Part shown: piece by piece, positions 24,104 to 37,630 of the stretch | Position numbering within the stretch: position 1 is the first letter of the stretch | Layout: each line of letters starts with the position of its first letter | Assembly: GCA_021904315.1 (NCBI GenBank) | Contig: CM038924.1 | Span: 14,496,026-14,560,025, forward strand | Reading direction: 5' to 3' | From: Sphagnum magellanicum | Taxonomy: Eukaryota; Streptophyta; Sphagnopsida; Sphagnales; Sphagnaceae | Length of the DNA stretch: 64,000 nucleotides | Notes under the pieces: generated by a model | Told to the model about the DNA's origin: nothing | Seen by the model: the letters and a program-made list of their open reading frames with translations, nothing else | The model's database searches: none | Translations under genes and position numbers: made by a program

Positions 24104-27100
24104 CCCTCTGGTGCCATACAACAGTTATGGCTATGATTCCTATTCTAGGTAACTGATAGTACCATAGAACGGATCAGTAGGTCCTGACAGACTCAAGCCA
24201 TATATAACTATGGGCACAAACATTACCAATACTCCTAGAAAAAGGAAGGTAATATCAAAATGTAAAGCTGTTTAGCGTCTATATGGCTTGAACCTGTCAG
24301 GTGCATAAGATGCTAAACGTCATGTACTTCTTCCAGTTTGTGGGTTTTTTTCACATCTGCAACTGCATCTGTAAAGTAGTCTTGAGGTTATGTGCATAAG
24401 TACTGGTAACTTAGTGTAGAGTAAACAACATGTGATCAGGATCTACAACTTTGTCTGTGTGGTTAACTTTATACAATACTCAAGTACATTTCCCATCTTT
24501 GTGATTTGTGATTCTGCTTGTGGAATTTGAGATGGGATTTTTTTTAAAAATTCTTGTTTCCTTTGAGTCTTATTGTCTTTGGTACGAAATTTGCAAAGCA
24601 CTGCATCCGTGCTACCCAGGCACTTGCATGGGTGTTTTCTCTGATGACCTCAACTTTGGAGTTCACCATAGTTCAACTAGTGTTCACATAAAAAGCTGAA
24701 AATTCATAGCTGCAATCAGAGGTAATTTGGTTTTTTGATATGAAAAGAACCGAAGGTTTCTAGTACTTAGAGCCTTGAGAATGAACTCTTTTGAATTACT
24801 AGTTTCGATATTCCCTTAAAGACTCGTTAGTTAACATTATAACATGCTGAGGGAAATAGTTTTACCCAAATTATGCAATTCATAGAAAATCTGAAAAAGG
24901 TCTCAATCTGTATGTTTGAACTCTTTAAAAATATAGAGTTATGGTTTTTCTTCTTTGTAATCTAAAGATATGATCTATATTTTTAAATACATGTGGTGAG
25001 AGTCTTCATCCATACAGCTGATTTCCAATGGTGCTCTTGTATGTACATATCAATGGTTTTGTTAAGGGAAAATTTACATGTGCATGTGTTTTGATCCCAT
25101 TTTGAAAGGATAATGATATGAAATTTATCTTGCTGTAAGAAAAAATTCAGATTTTTTTTCCTTAGAAAACTCAAAACTGAAGGTTCATATATTAAAGATA
25201 AGTGTTTCTTTTTTTCTAAATTGTTTTGTTTGGATGTGATGATGCCACGACCCTCCCAAACCTTGGGGGCCCGTGGTCTGCTTTTGGTACCACTAGAAAT
25301 CCCTCAACAAGGTAGTGTGAATATTTATCATTTCACAATTTCAGGACAAACTGGGCAAAAGTTATTGAATATAAAATGATAAATTTGTCTTTGGATTTAG
25401 TAAACTAAAATTAATTCAGCAAGATTCCAGATCAAGAACTTGAAAGCGAAGACGACTTTGAACATAATAACATTGGGATGGGGGACCTTACAGCAGATGT
25501 AACATACTTGGGCCAACACTACAAGGGACCCCACTATGGCTCCTCAAGATACTGTGTCCTAATTGCTCATTTTCTATCTGCTGAAATGTCCTTAGGCTTC
25601 TACTCATGGAAGTCGGACAAGATTGAAGGGCCGGAGTAGGAAAGGATAAATTAAGTTGTTTCAGGCCAGGAACACTGCAAGGTTGGTTTGTGATCGACCA
25701 CAAAACTTGTTGGCTAGTTTTGAGCAAGGGTGGCTAAAGACAAGCGAAACAAGCGCCCAGACACAGCTCCAGGGGGTTTGGGGGGAGCGGGGGGGGGGGT
25801 GGGCCAGGGGTAGATAGAGTCTTCCCTTGTCTTCTCTGGTCATTAGTCATTGGGGGAATGGACCTGTCTGGACTATCCAAACAACCAGTTCACTTTAGGC
25901 AAGAACCTCCATATCCCAGTGGAAGAATGTCTTATTATATTTCAATGGAAAAGGAAGTTTGGTTCCAGATTAATTTGAAGAGCAAATGCAGTGAGACATG
26001 CATCAAAGGTCAGATTGAGTATAATACTTAAACAATTAATATGCACCCATACTCCCAGCCCCTGCCATTAGCCCAAGTAAAATTTTAAAAACAACATATG
26101 TAGGCAAAAAATCTTTCTTGAAGCCAATGAGGTCAGGCAGTATGCACCCAGGGGGCCCAGGTTCTTGGTAAAAGTCAAGAACCTAGCAACACTGGTACAT
26201 AGACTGGTACTGGTGCCCCTATACAGAAATTGACCAAATTGCTACAACTTTACTTTAGTACTCTTGTCATAATCTTATTGCTTCATATTGACCCCTCTTG
26301 ATAACCCCACATGCCTCATATACATAATTTTAAAATATAAAGGGTGATATCAGTTTTACACTTTTGGAAGGTCAAAGCATGTTAAAGTAGATTAAAAAAA
26401 GTAATTTTTAAATATAATTTTTTTAATAATAACAAGTACATTACAAAGTAGGAGATGTTTTATGATATTGTCTTTTTGAACTATATGAGAGTATTAAATG
26501 TGATATGTTCAAGTTTTTGAAAGTTTCAAAAGTTGCATCAATTTTTTTTAACAATTTATTTTTAATCTATTTTGCAAAATTTGTCAATTGTTTATGTTGT
26601 GAGAAAGTAAATTGAAAGTAGGTTAAAAAAAATATTAATTTAAAAATTTCACGCATGTGTTACATTTTGAAAAGGTTTAGGACATGATTTAATGAATTAA
26701 GCACATGCAATGCATTTTGATATCACATCAAAAAATATGTTTTAAATGTCAAATCTAGATTTATGAAAAATTTATTTTAAAAAAATTTCACATAGTCATA
26801 ATCCAAAAATTCAAATTTCAAAAAATGTGTATCAAAGTGCATACTGGTTCAAATATTAGTAACACGTTTGAATTATTTGATTTGAAAAATGTGCAATATC
26901 ACACAGAGTAATAAACTTGCACTAAATATATAAATTCATAAAAATAATAACAAATCTTTAAAATAATTATATATAATTTATTTAATATGATAAGTACCTC
27001 CCAAAATTTATGATATGATTAAAATGCTTAAAATACAAAAAATTCCAAATCTGCTTTTAGTTGCCAATAAGAATGACGAATTAGCTTACTTTATTTTGTT

Positions 27101-27106
27101 TTAACC
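24104..27106. other. Intergenic after HMA gene 1
   Basis: The first few hundred bases are the probable 3' UTR of HMA gene 1. Beyond that no gene is supported. A G-rich patch with an 11-G run sits at 25770-25800. An inverted word pair, AGGTTCTTGG / CAAGAACCT, forms a small hairpin at about 26158-26186. From 26330 to 27060 the sequence is AT-rich. Confidence 0.5.
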
Positions 27107-27298
27107 TTGAATCCAAAGGTGCTCCACAACCTGAATAAAGAACTTAAGGTTTCAATACATAAAACTCTATATTTTCTTAGAACAGTCAAGTATTCAGTGG
27201 GCAAGCGAAGTGAGAACACTAGAGATATCTTCTTTAATTGTAGCCAAAAATCTTGTTGGAGGATGCCTATTGTTTGTGTCAATGACCTTCAATACTAA
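27107..27298 (+). repeat. Dispersed repeat with conserved translation, copy 1
   Basis: Its + translation (NKELKVS..LYFLR..YSVGK.S..CSQKSCWRMPIV) matches the minus-strand translation at 55140-54950 (NRELRVS..PYFLM..YSMGK.S..CSQQSCSRMAIV) residue for residue in many places. The DNA is also similar. It could be a fragment of a decayed protein gene carried by an element; no named domain is recognised. Confidence 0.5.
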
Positions 27299-27309
27299 AC
27301 TATGTTACA

Positions 27310-27560
27310 TACAGGGTTTTCTTTGGTGGCGAATTTTAGCACCCTGGAGACAAAAATTTTGAAAAAAAAAAAAACCTGGCGAATCCAACAAAGGGATTTT
27401 GAGAATTTTTTTATAAAATTCGTCATATCTCAAGAAAAAAAAAGGTTAAAAGTTGTCAGATTTAGACAATGTATTCCATTAGGGCGCCAAAACTAGGCAG
27501 GATTCCAAAAAAATCTACTAGTCCATCAGGACAGTCGCCATTTATTGCTACTTAATGCTG
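27310..27560 (+). repeat. Dispersed repeat family R1, partial copy
   Basis: Contains GGCGAATTTTAGC, a GTCAGATTTAGACAATG word also seen near 30293-30303, and GGCAGGATTCCAAAAAAATC resembling AGCAGGATCCAAAAGAAAT near 30343. The TTTGGCTAAATCC end is not evident. Confidence 0.4.
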
Positions 27561-29114
27561 AGGATCCTCGTCAGTACACCTACTTGAGAAATTTGAAAAA
27601 ACAACCCTGGTTACATACATTTGAAAACCAAGTTTGAAACTCAAGTTCATTGTCTTTTCCTGGACTTCTATGTATGTTTCTTAAATTTGTCTTCCTCTTA
27701 AAAAATATAAATTGATATTCAAATGTGAACAATTCAATGAAAGATAAAATGCCATAATGAAATATCAAACTAGAGTTAATGGTTGGTATGAAACTTGAAA
27801 AATCACAACTATTATTACTAGCAAGTGTACACCAATAGTCAAGCTATTCAAACCAGATTAGTATTTAGTTTGCTAATTTCTCGACATTCTAAGATCCAAC
27901 TGGAAGGTGATCTCTCTAGATTTTAGATATACAAACTAAACTGATAGGACATCCTCAAGATTTTAGATATTAAAGTCTGCCTGGTCTCTTTAAAATACAA
28001 TACCCACCCAACATTACATGCAATTCAAAGAAATAAAAAATAAAAATGAGAGGTGGGTCTAGGAGGGGTTGAAGTTGAGAGTTAGCCCACCCCACTGGTG
28101 TTGTTCTCCTTAGAATTAAAAAGGTTTACATTTTCTGGGAAGCTATTAATATATGTAATTCTTGCAAATTTAGTTGATCATGATTGAAAAGGGTGAACCT
28201 TTTGTGTCCCAATCTTTGGTAGCACAAGTGAAGAAATTACATTAATTTGCTAGTGGAAGCAATCAGTGTTGGGTGGTTCATTAATCTGGTGTCGGTTATT
28301 TGAAGGTTTTTAGACCGGATATATAGGCATATATTCAGCAATTTTCATTTCGCTCAATCCTTGCCTCCAACTCGACACAAGTTTCTGGAAACCTCACACT
28401 CCCTCTTTATTTTGAGCTGGTGACCTTACTTTTCAAAATTTTGGCTTGAACTTTGCTCTGGCACTTGAAACGCATGAAGTTCTTCTTGAGAAACCTAACG
28501 TGGAACAAGTTTGAAAATCACCCTGAGTTATTTCTAGGTTCTTTCAAAGAAACTCAATTCGACTAAATATGAAAATTGTTTGATTTTTTTTATAAAGTTC
28601 TTTCAATGACACCCAATCTAGTTTTATGCTTTTGTCTAAGGATCCTAAAATTTTATTTTAGGTGTGCTGGTTCCTACAATGGGGAAAGCAAAATCACTGA
28701 ACATTCAACACCCAATGTGACAATGTTTTCTTTAGCTTCTTGAATACAACCTCAAAATGACAAAGCCACCACTTTCCCCTAAAAATTTCCAAATTTATTC
28801 AAGCTTTACTCAAGTATGGTGATGATGAGTGCATCAGAGCATTAAATGAAAGTGAGAAAACAAAAAAACCTTTCAATATGTGATGTGTATTTTTTACAAA
28901 TTATTTCGTTGTTTCTTGTGTGTTTAATGTGTGTCTTTTTTCTTCTAAAGCTTTGTCAACAAGTTCAAGGTGTGCTATGTGAATGCAAGTGCTTTGTGCT
29001 TCACTTTTGCTACCACCATCCACACGCATTTGCCATTCATCCACCCTCTCAAAACATCACTACTTTGATTCATTCTCATCACTTCCTGCCCCCCATTTCT
29101 TTGTTACAACTATC
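27561..29114. other. Intergenic, nothing secure
   Basis: No supported gene. A hAT-terminus-like word, CAGTGTTGGGTGG, occurs at 28264 without a partner. An open frame at 28846-29151 has hydrophobic, His/Pro-containing translation but no domain, and overlaps the interrupted frame that follows. Confidence 0.4.
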
Positions 29115-29378
29115 ATGGAGTCTTCAACTCCAAACATTTTCATTAGTATGAAAGCTGAATGTAATGGTCTTTATTTTAGTGTTGACAAGGTGTAATATAA
29201 AGACATTGTGAATAGACTAGAGCAAAAGGCCCCATCTAACAGTAGCACTATCTTAGAATGTAAATTTGTGTTTATATCACAAAACTGGTGACCATTGAAA
29301 CATTTTAAAACAGTCTTGTTCAAGTTGATCCCACCTTTTGTGAATGAGTTACTCAAATGGAAGGAACCAATAATATAA
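29115..29378 (+). pseudogene. Interrupted reading frame, unknown protein
   Basis: From ATG at 29115 a single frame reads 26 codons (MESSTPNIFISMKAECN..), a TAA, 31 codons (YKDIVNRLEQKAPSN..ISQNW), a TGA, then 28 codons (PLKHFKTVLFKLIPPF..) before another stop. The composition on both sides of the stops looks protein-like, which suggests a decayed coding sequence. I recognise no domain. Chance is a realistic alternative. Confidence 0.3.
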
Positions 29379-29499
29379 TTGAACTAGATGTGTACATGGA
29401 TTCAACAACTCAGTTCAGATATTGATGAGAAGGAAGATTACATGTAGGCATGCACCAAAATGTCTTAGAGGGAAAGTCATTGCCCAAACAAAAACTTGC

Positions 29500-29785
29500 A
29501 TTTTTTCGGCGAATTTTCACAAGTGGCAAGAAAAGAAAGCTAACATGTGACTCATGGGGGAAAAAAAGTGCCAAATCGCCATATTTCAACAAAAGAAAAT
29601 CTGAAATCACTATATTCCAGTAGGTCAGCAGGTTACAAAAATATAGCAGGATTCTTAAAATTTTCTATGTTCCTTGAGCTGATCATTAAATGTTTCTATG
29701 TTTGTGAAGCTGACTTGTAGCAAATTTGGCTAGTTCCTCTTGTGGATGATTGCCAGTGTTGCAGCATCACACAATTGCAAAACAA
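29500..29785 (+). repeat. Dispersed repeat family R1, copy 3
   Basis: Contains GGCGAATTTTCAC, AAGTGCCAAATCGCCATATTT, an AGCAGGATTC word, then CAAATTTGGCTAGTTCCTC and GTGGATGATTGCCAGTG followed by GCAGCATCACACAATTGC. The order matches the other R1 copies. Confidence 0.55.
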
Positions 29786-30249
29786 AAAACCCTGATTGTA
29801 ACTCTAAACAATCCAGAAACTAAGCATAATTTTATCCATACATTGGGAACCAACGAAACACCATATGACTTAAAAAATTAAGTCAAGTACGGGAACTCGA
29901 ATTTTCTCTTCGTTTGCTACGGTGCATGTGAAGGAAGCCACGCTGCTGCTAGCTTGATTCTTGAGCAAGCAACGCAGCGAATAACTCCATGCCACCAAGC
30001 GAGCAGGACGGCACATGGTGGGACTCTCATCACGCGCAATTTCGTCACTAGTTGATTGCACTCGTCATCAGACTGGCCGTAGGTTGACAAAGAGGGCCTG
30101 ATTTGGGGTTGGCCCTGCAACTTTTTCATATTTTTCTACCGGCCTACTCTACTTGCAAATCTCTTGCTCTTTGTTTTTCTTTTTAAAACCTTTTTGGACA
30201 ATCAGATGCAAACTGTGCAAAGGGTTTTTTTTAGAACAACTGTGCAAAA
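29786..30249. other. Intergenic, GC-richer patch
   Basis: The 29900-30120 stretch is richer in GC than its flanks and has open frames on the minus strand, but none contains a recognisable domain or a consistent splice structure. A palindromic word, GACTTAAAAAATTAAGTC, lies near 29868. Confidence 0.35.
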
Positions 30250-30440
30250 AGTCGCCATTTTTTAAGGGGGAAAAAAAGTCAGCAGTCTCCATATTTAGAC
30301 AATGAGTTGCTGGAGGTCGCCAGAGAGATCGCCAAAGAACTAAGCAGGATCCAAAAGAAATTTCTACTTCGCTGACTGACCTCTATCCAAATTTGGCTCA
30401 TTCCTCCTGTGGATGATCGTCAGTCCGACCTACTCAACAA
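30250..30440 (+). repeat. Dispersed repeat family R1, copy 4
   Basis: Contains GTCGCCATTTTTTAA, a second GTC..CCATATTTAGACAATG word, AGCAGGATCC, CCAAATTTGGCTCATTCC and GTGGATGATCGTCAG. It sits close to copy 3, giving a local direct pair. Confidence 0.5.
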
Positions 30441-33400
30441 ATAGGAGAAGAAAACTCTGATATCGATTAGTTGGAATATCGACTACTTAGAATTATCAAA
30501 GCGCCGCCGCAATTAGCGTAATCTAATGCCGTGAAGATCACGTGGTTTGAAGTACATTTAATTAGACGTTGCTTTTGCCACTGGTCTAAACGATCGGTGC
30601 AGTCCTGCTATTTGTTGCGCTAACAAGCAAACGAGAAATAACTACTATGGTGCTACAATTGGAGTGTAGAAAGAAAACCCATAATCTTGACTTTAGGTTA
30701 CTGACTCCACTGAAGTTTGAGATCAAGTTTGAAAATGCAGATGCTAATTAATTCCTTCTTGCCAACAGCCCATAAATTGCTACCGATTTTATCAGTTACT
30801 CACGCAAGTTTTTGACAAGCCATGTGCATTTGAAATCTACAGTTTCTTGGCAACTTAAAGATGTGTGCCAAAACTTCAGACATTTATCATTTATTGATTG
30901 ATCATGAGCCGACTCTGTATTTTCAACTGGGACCAGGATTGATTTACCATCATTGGACATCAGGTCAAATTATTGTTGCCAGCCGACCAAAAATGCTACC
31001 TATTTCAGTTACCCAACCTTAACCCGCATTGCGGCCACTTGGATGTTTTTTTAAGTATATGTGAATTGGAAAACTCAAGTGCATTTTGCCTACAAGAGTT
31101 TCTTGGCAACTTAGAAGATCGTAGTCAGATGCCTGTTGGCCGTCCATGAACATAATAACTAGGTAGGGTGTTCTTAGGAAGGACTATTAGTCCAGGCCAA
31201 AAGTAGTGGCAGCCAATTTTAGGTTTAGAATTTTCATGCAACCAACCAGAAGTTGCATCATGGGCCTCCCTTTTTTCTCTTGTGGGTGAGGGGGAGGGGG
31301 GGTTTTCTTTCAAGTTGTGTTTGGTGTGGAGAGAGGACTGTCACTATCGACTTTCCATGCAATCTTTTTTTTTTTCTTGGGGGTTTTGGAGGGGGGGGGG
31401 GGGGGAAGGGTCAAAGCAAAGAGTTCCCAAGTTCTTGACATGTTCCCCCTAAGAGTTCACAATATCACCTCACTTTTATCCCATATGCTTTGGCAAATGT
31501 TGCCCTCCTATCACCTATAGAGGTGGGCCAAAGGGGAGGACCTCTAAACTTCAAAATATTTTGGGGTGCCTCCATAATTTCTTTTTGTTTTCAGTGATGG
31601 GCCAATCAAATTGTCTCATTGCAAAAAAAATAAAAATGAACTTGGGATGCAGCCCATCTAATGAATAGGAGAGGTGAATTTAGTCTCTATTTTCAATTTG
31701 GATCAACCTTGAATCAAAAATCATCAATCCCGGCCAAATGATTTTTCAGTGTCCAATGTATTCTGAAACCAGTACATATAATGACTTGTTTGTAATGATC
31801 TTACTCTCCAATAGCTTTTGGAGTATAATGATCAACTTTGGTTAGGGTCACTTTCTCTATGGATAGCTCACACATTAGTATTTTCTGGTAAATAGTAGCA
31901 AATAATTGTTCATACATGTTTAGCCTTGTCTATCCAGCTACTACTTTCTGGAGATTCCTTCCTGTTTGAGTACGCTTCCAAGGTCCCACCAGATTTAATT
32001 TGTATCAATGATTCCAGGCACCTACTGCTCGTTAGTGGTATCACTAAGGGTCTTTTTTCAACAGGATGCTGTAATCATAATTACACATAGTATGATGTGA
32101 TCACAATAGCATGATAGAAGAAGGCCATTAAAATGGAACCCTGTTTCTTGCTTCATGTTTCCATTCAAGAATCTGTGATCAGAGCAGCCTAACGGAAGAG
32201 GCCCTGAACTCCATGTGATGAGGCAATTGTCAGTTTGTTTGAAGGTGTAAAGGTTGTGTGACGAAAAGAGAGTTTTTCCCACAAAAACAGCAAGACATTC
32301 TAAAGTTCTTTGTAAACTGCCAAAGTTCTTTTCTCATTACAAACTGGGTCCCAAATCTTAAAATTAGTTATCTCAAATCCTAAACTTACACCCAACTGTA
32401 AGTTCATATAACCCCCCAAACTTGGTCCTACCTAATCAGCAGTTCAATCATGTGCTAACCATACATAAACATCTACTATGTACAATAAAAGGAGGTTTAG
32501 CCAAAGATCAGGTCACTCAATGTTCTCTCAGTCCATTTGAGCTGCTAAAATCCCACCCCTATGTATGCATTGTGGTTTCTGCTTTAAAACAGGGTCTGCT
32601 ATCTATTTTCACTGCAACAATCCAATTTTCTTCTAAAGCTTCAGTTTGTAGTGTATGGCTTCAAGTCAAATGCAGTTCACTAGGTTCCTATGAACCACTA
32701 ATAGAGTGAGCAAAAAGCTTCCCAAAACTAAGTTGGATGAGTGATTCTCAAGGTATGCAGTCCCAACCTAAATTCCACGTCTCTGTTCCCCTCCCCATAT
32801 AGGATACCCTAAAGGTTTCTCATGCCCAACACCCCATAATCCCTAGCTTAGATTTAGTAATTTTCAACAGGATCACCCACACTATAGAAAGTTTTAAATT
32901 CCAAAATGTCTTCATCACTTAGCTCTTCATCTCCTCTCATCTCCGTCCTCCTCAAGATCCAACCCAAAAGGATCCCCCTTTGAAGAAAATTTGCCACCCT
33001 TTATATGTCCACAACTCCTCATCCTCCAGTAATCCAGTGCACCAATCAGAGCCATATTCCCATTTGTACTCATGACAAGCAAAAACCAACACATATAAGC
33101 ATGAAAGCTCACATTCTAAATCCAAGGAAACAAAGCGCCTTCACTTTCCCATCTCCATGAATGCACAACCTACAAACATAAAACACACAAAACATGTTAT
33201 TCCTAGCATCATATGGTTATTGTGCACATGATAATCACTGCGCTCCATCAACCACCGGTTTAGGGCAGTCCTTTAGCAACTTTTTCATTTTAGGGCTCCT
33301 TTTAGGTCACAATTGCACCAAGAGAAAATGTCACTTTTTTAATTAAATTTTTCTTAATTACATTTTTTTTTCAACCAAGTTGTAGTTCTGAATTTTTTAA

Positions 33401-33719
33401 TATTTACAAAAAATAAATATGATTACTAATTTGCTTGCTAATTTGGTACATAGCCGAAAATGACCTTAAACTGAATGGTTTTTTTCAAAATATTCTTGGC
33501 ATTAACAAATTTTCCAATTGATTTATAATCAATACATCAACTCAAAATATGATGTTATGAAGTCTCATGCAACTATCAAATGATGTGGTTACATCACAAG
33601 TTATCTATTCAACTATTTTGGTAATTTTTTAGAAAGGATGGATGAAAAAATATGAAGCTAGATAGATTGATGAAACATTATGCACATTTGCAACTTTGCA
33701 TCCAATTAGATTGATTTAG
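30441..33719. other. Intergenic, no supported gene
   Basis: No coding region is convincing. A G-rich patch occurs at 31280-31410, including a 15-G run at 31391-31405. Short open frames here are noise or are created by the G-runs. Confidence 0.5.
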
Positions 33720-34000
33720 ATCTTTTTAGGCTATATATATATATATATATATTAGGCTACCTAGTATATCTAGCCTAGTTATGTAAGTTAGTTACCTATA
33801 TACCTAAGCTTATGTGATCTAATATGGGAGTATGTAAGTGGTCTAGGTAATTTAAATATGCAAGCTAGTGTAAACTACCTACATTTCTATGTGAAGTTAT
33901 TAGTTATATTATAACTAATTTTTACCTTGACATAATTTTAATGTATTTATCTACCTATCTCTTTACCTACCTCCCTAGTTACTACACTTACCTGCACTAT
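33720..34000. repeat. TA microsatellite and CTAG-rich patch
   Basis: A (TA)n run of about 25 bp lies at 33730-33754. It is followed by CTACCTAG / TAGCCTAG / ACCTACCT words like those at 10.2-11.5 kb. Confidence 0.6.
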
Positions 34001-35454
34001 AACAAAATGCGTCCTTATACACCAAGTGATATCATTGGTCCCGCTCAACAAAACATAGTGGGGATGCAATGAATTCACTAGTCCATTGAACAATGATTAA
34101 TGAATTGCATTCACATTTTGTAGTAGTCAGTTCTTAGATACTTATATACTTATTTAGTTAATGTACTTATTTAACTTCTTAAAAATAATGTTGTATAGGA
34201 TAAAAAGTTCTAGTGTTGTATGGGATTTGAAAATGTTTATCTTTCTCAAAGGTTTATCCCATATTGTTTCTCATCTTCAAACTCATAAACAATATAAAAG
34301 GGTGCATTACATTGCAAACCCATCATTAGGTGGTACCATTAAAAATGTCACACCCTTCAACTTCATAACAACATAGGATTTAATTAAATAAGAATTTTCA
34401 CTTCGAATTTTATTTTAAAAAATTACTCAACTCATGTAGAATTTGAAACTTTGATTGGATTTACAAAATTTTAATTTTTAATATTCCAAATGAGAATTGA
34501 AGGAAAAATGTTTAGGAAAGTAATATTTCGGGTTCCTTTGTTCAACTAAAACACAAGGAACATTTTTTTAAAAAATTCTTGTGATTTCTAGGAGGGCCTA
34601 AAATGGTCTTTTTTATATTTGATTAATAGATAATGGATTGAAACAATCATAATTTTTTGAACAATTTTCAAATGTCAAAACTAAGAGGTCTTCAAAAGCC
34701 ATTGCATTATTTGAAGAGGTCATCCTTTGTATATTTTAGGAAACACCTAAGGCAAAAGGATGTTTTTTAATATGCTATGAAATAATGGCATATTTTTAAC
34801 ATATTTTAGGTATATTTTAAGTATTTTTCAAAATGAATTATTGGTACCCTATTTATATTTAAATTATATACATATATAAGTTGCACCCTATTTTTTTGCA
34901 CACCGTTTGTAATAAAATGGAAATGACCTCCCTAGGTTGCATTCATGTTTACAAATTTGTAGTAATTCTCATTTTTTTTGTTTCAATCATCAATTGGGGC
35001 CATACCCTAATGACTATAATTAATAAACAAAACAATACATTTTTATAATGGTGCAACTTGACATTTAATGATAGGGGGTCAAGAATCTAATGAACACAAC
35101 GTCAATTAACATTTCAAGAACACAAATTTCTTACTTTTGTAGTTTATGTAAATATCTTCAAATTTTCCATGGTGTTTACATAGGTGGGAAACACAAAGCT
35201 CATGTGGTGCAAGTCAATAATAAAAAGGACATTTTGAAAAGATTTTTTTTTAAAAATTAAACTAAATTTGGTCCACCTTTCTTTGGATTTTAAGGAAGTG
35301 GTTCTCATAAAGAAGCTAGTTGTACCAACCAAAGGTGGGTTTGCCCTACAAACATCCAAAAACTACTCAAAAGCAAGTGTCATTTGGGATGAACCAATAG
35401 TGGCTTAATTTTAAAAATTAAACTCAAAATAAAATAGGATTTTTCTAACTCAGT
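34001..35454. other. AT-rich intergenic
   Basis: No gene, terminal repeat or array recognised. Confidence 0.5.
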
Positions 35455-35835
35455 GTCACATGGCTTAGGTTTAGGTTTAACCTAGGTCCCATGTGGTTTA
35501 AATCTAGACATAACCTAGGTGCCACGTGGCCTAGGTATAAGCTTAAAGGCCACATATACCATTGGGGCATAGCTTAGCCTAGTCTAAGTGGCCTTAGTAT
35601 GTTTAGGCTTAATTTAGGTGCCACATGGCCTAACTTAACCCTATGTTTAGATGGCCTATGTTTAAGTGCCACATGGCCTAGCCTAACCTAACCAATATTT
35701 AAATGGCTTAACCTAGCCCTATGTTTAAATGGCTTAACCTAGCCTTATGTTTAAGTGGCTTGGCCTAGTCCTATGTCTAAGTGGCCTAACCTAACCAAGG
35801 TGACATATGTGTAGGTGCCATATGACCTAGCTTAA
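35455..35835 (+). repeat. CCTAGG/GGCCTA-rich repeat with 26-bp tandem units
   Basis: Units of the type TGGCTTAACCTAGCC-CTATGTTTAA repeat with an exact 26-bp step at 35703, 35729, 35755 and 35781. Flanking sequence alternates GCCACATGGCCTA and TAACCTAGG words. A smaller related patch is at 36290-36390. Wording overlaps the 10.2-11.5 kb region. Confidence 0.7.
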
Positions 35836-37254
35836 ACTTATGTCCATCACAAACTTCCTAAGAAAAAATAACTATGTAAAAATAATGGAAATTGGTATAT
35901 AACGTAATTTGGATCAAATGTCATTTCCTAATTATTTCAACAAATCTTAAAATTATATTTTACTTTCATAGTATCAACATAAACATAATTATTCTTTTAA
36001 ATGATATAAATTCTAAATATCCCTGAATGGTAAAATTTTGCATTTGTGTCCTGAAAATTATGGTAAAATGACAAACCATTATTCTTTTTATCATCATAAT
36101 CATGCAATTAATAAGTCAAAACCATTGTTCATTATGTTTGTTTATTTTTAACAAACATTCTATCAACAATAGAATAATAAAATGAAAAACACACAACAAT
36201 GATGTGAAAAAAACTTAATAAATAATATAAATCTAATTATTCATTATAATCATATTGAAATTTTGCTTGATGAAATTTGTGATGTCTAAATGACCTAACC
36301 TAGCTTAAGTGGCTTATATGTAGATGTCACATTGTCTAACCTAGCCTAGGTGGCCTAACCTAAGTGCCACATGGCTTAACCTATGAATGTGAATGCACCA
36401 CATGTCATTAAACTACTAACTAAACCTTCTATTTGATTTAATTACAACACAAACAAATTAGCAACTTGAGATTTAATGATGTTATACAAGATTAATAGAT
36501 GATGTTCATCCACCAATGGGTTATAGTTGAAAACAACTTTTGACAATGATGATGAATGTCATTGCAACTAAACTAAAATTTATTGTCATAATGTTAACAC
36601 ATGCTTATCACTTTCAATTGTAATGCCATTTTTTACTTTTATTTATCGACATTTTAGATGAGAAGTTGCAAAAAACATTTTGTAATTGTAATTGTTTTCT
36701 TTTTACAATTGTAATTGAAAACGAATTAAAGACTTAGTTACAAATATGAAGGTTTTATTCTAGTGTTGATTAACAACTCAAAGGTCATTGCCAATAAACA
36801 ATAGTGCTACATGAATGGGTTGGGGAGCTATGATGCATAATATGGGATTTTTTTGTCAATGATTTTTCACTTATTGCAAAGTTATCTTGTTTAACATAGA
36901 AATTGGGTGGTTCACATGGAAATTGATTCGTGAGTCATGACCCTTATTGGAAGCTTACATCCATGCATTTGTTGAGTTCACAAAATTCACTTGACTCACA
37001 AAGTAGCTTGAGATAGGGTGAAATGGATTGGACTACTTGCTGAAGGAGTGTTTTGTTGGCCATTCATCAGCTGTGGTGGGATGTTCATGTGAGGATGTCT
37101 TATGTCCTTCCCATGTTGGTTGCTTTTAGGACCTTAGCCAACTTCTTTTCATTCTTACTACTGTTCTCTCACTTACCCTAAACACAATCACTTAAGGTTT
37201 GCAATTAAACGCTTATCTCAGGTTTCAGATGCCAGTAACATAGGGATTATGTCA
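35836..37254. other. AT-rich intergenic
   Basis: Apart from the short CTAG-rich patch at 36290-36390 and a GTGAATGCACC word at about 36387 resembling the right end of the 1577-1796 MITE, nothing is recognised. Confidence 0.5.
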
Positions 37255-37630
37255 CCCAGCACCCACCAATATTGGAAACCTGTTATTACTCAATAGTGAT
37301 TCATACACAAATGAGTCACCTTGATAACTTATCATGTGAACCCTCCTACTTCCACCTAACACTACCTAGTTACCTACCTATAATGTAAGTTGGCAGCTAC
37401 CACACCTAATCAAGTAGGAATTCATATAAGTGGTTACTATGTAGGTAGGTAAGTAGGTAAAGGCACTTGGTGACTAATATGTGAGCAGATACATGTGAAT
37501 GGGTGAGACATCTAGCTAAGTACTGTAGTTAGCTACAGACAGGAAATACACTGAAAAAGTTTTCCATGTCCACACATGATCATCCATCTTGCATGGTGCA
37601 CTGGTAGGTGCTGGTTCACTCTGGCCTGCA
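37255..37630 (+). repeat. Dispersed repeat copy B (no MITE insertion)
   Basis: Colinear with 1428-2030 minus the MITE. It carries an unduplicated TAAGTGG at the site where the MITE is inserted in copy A, so it acts as an empty-site reference. Confidence 0.7.

Noticed and set aside
25235-25310. CCACGACCCTCCC..CCCGTGG segment considered as an LTR end
   Set aside because: No second LTR, primer-binding site or retroelement coding sequence nearby.
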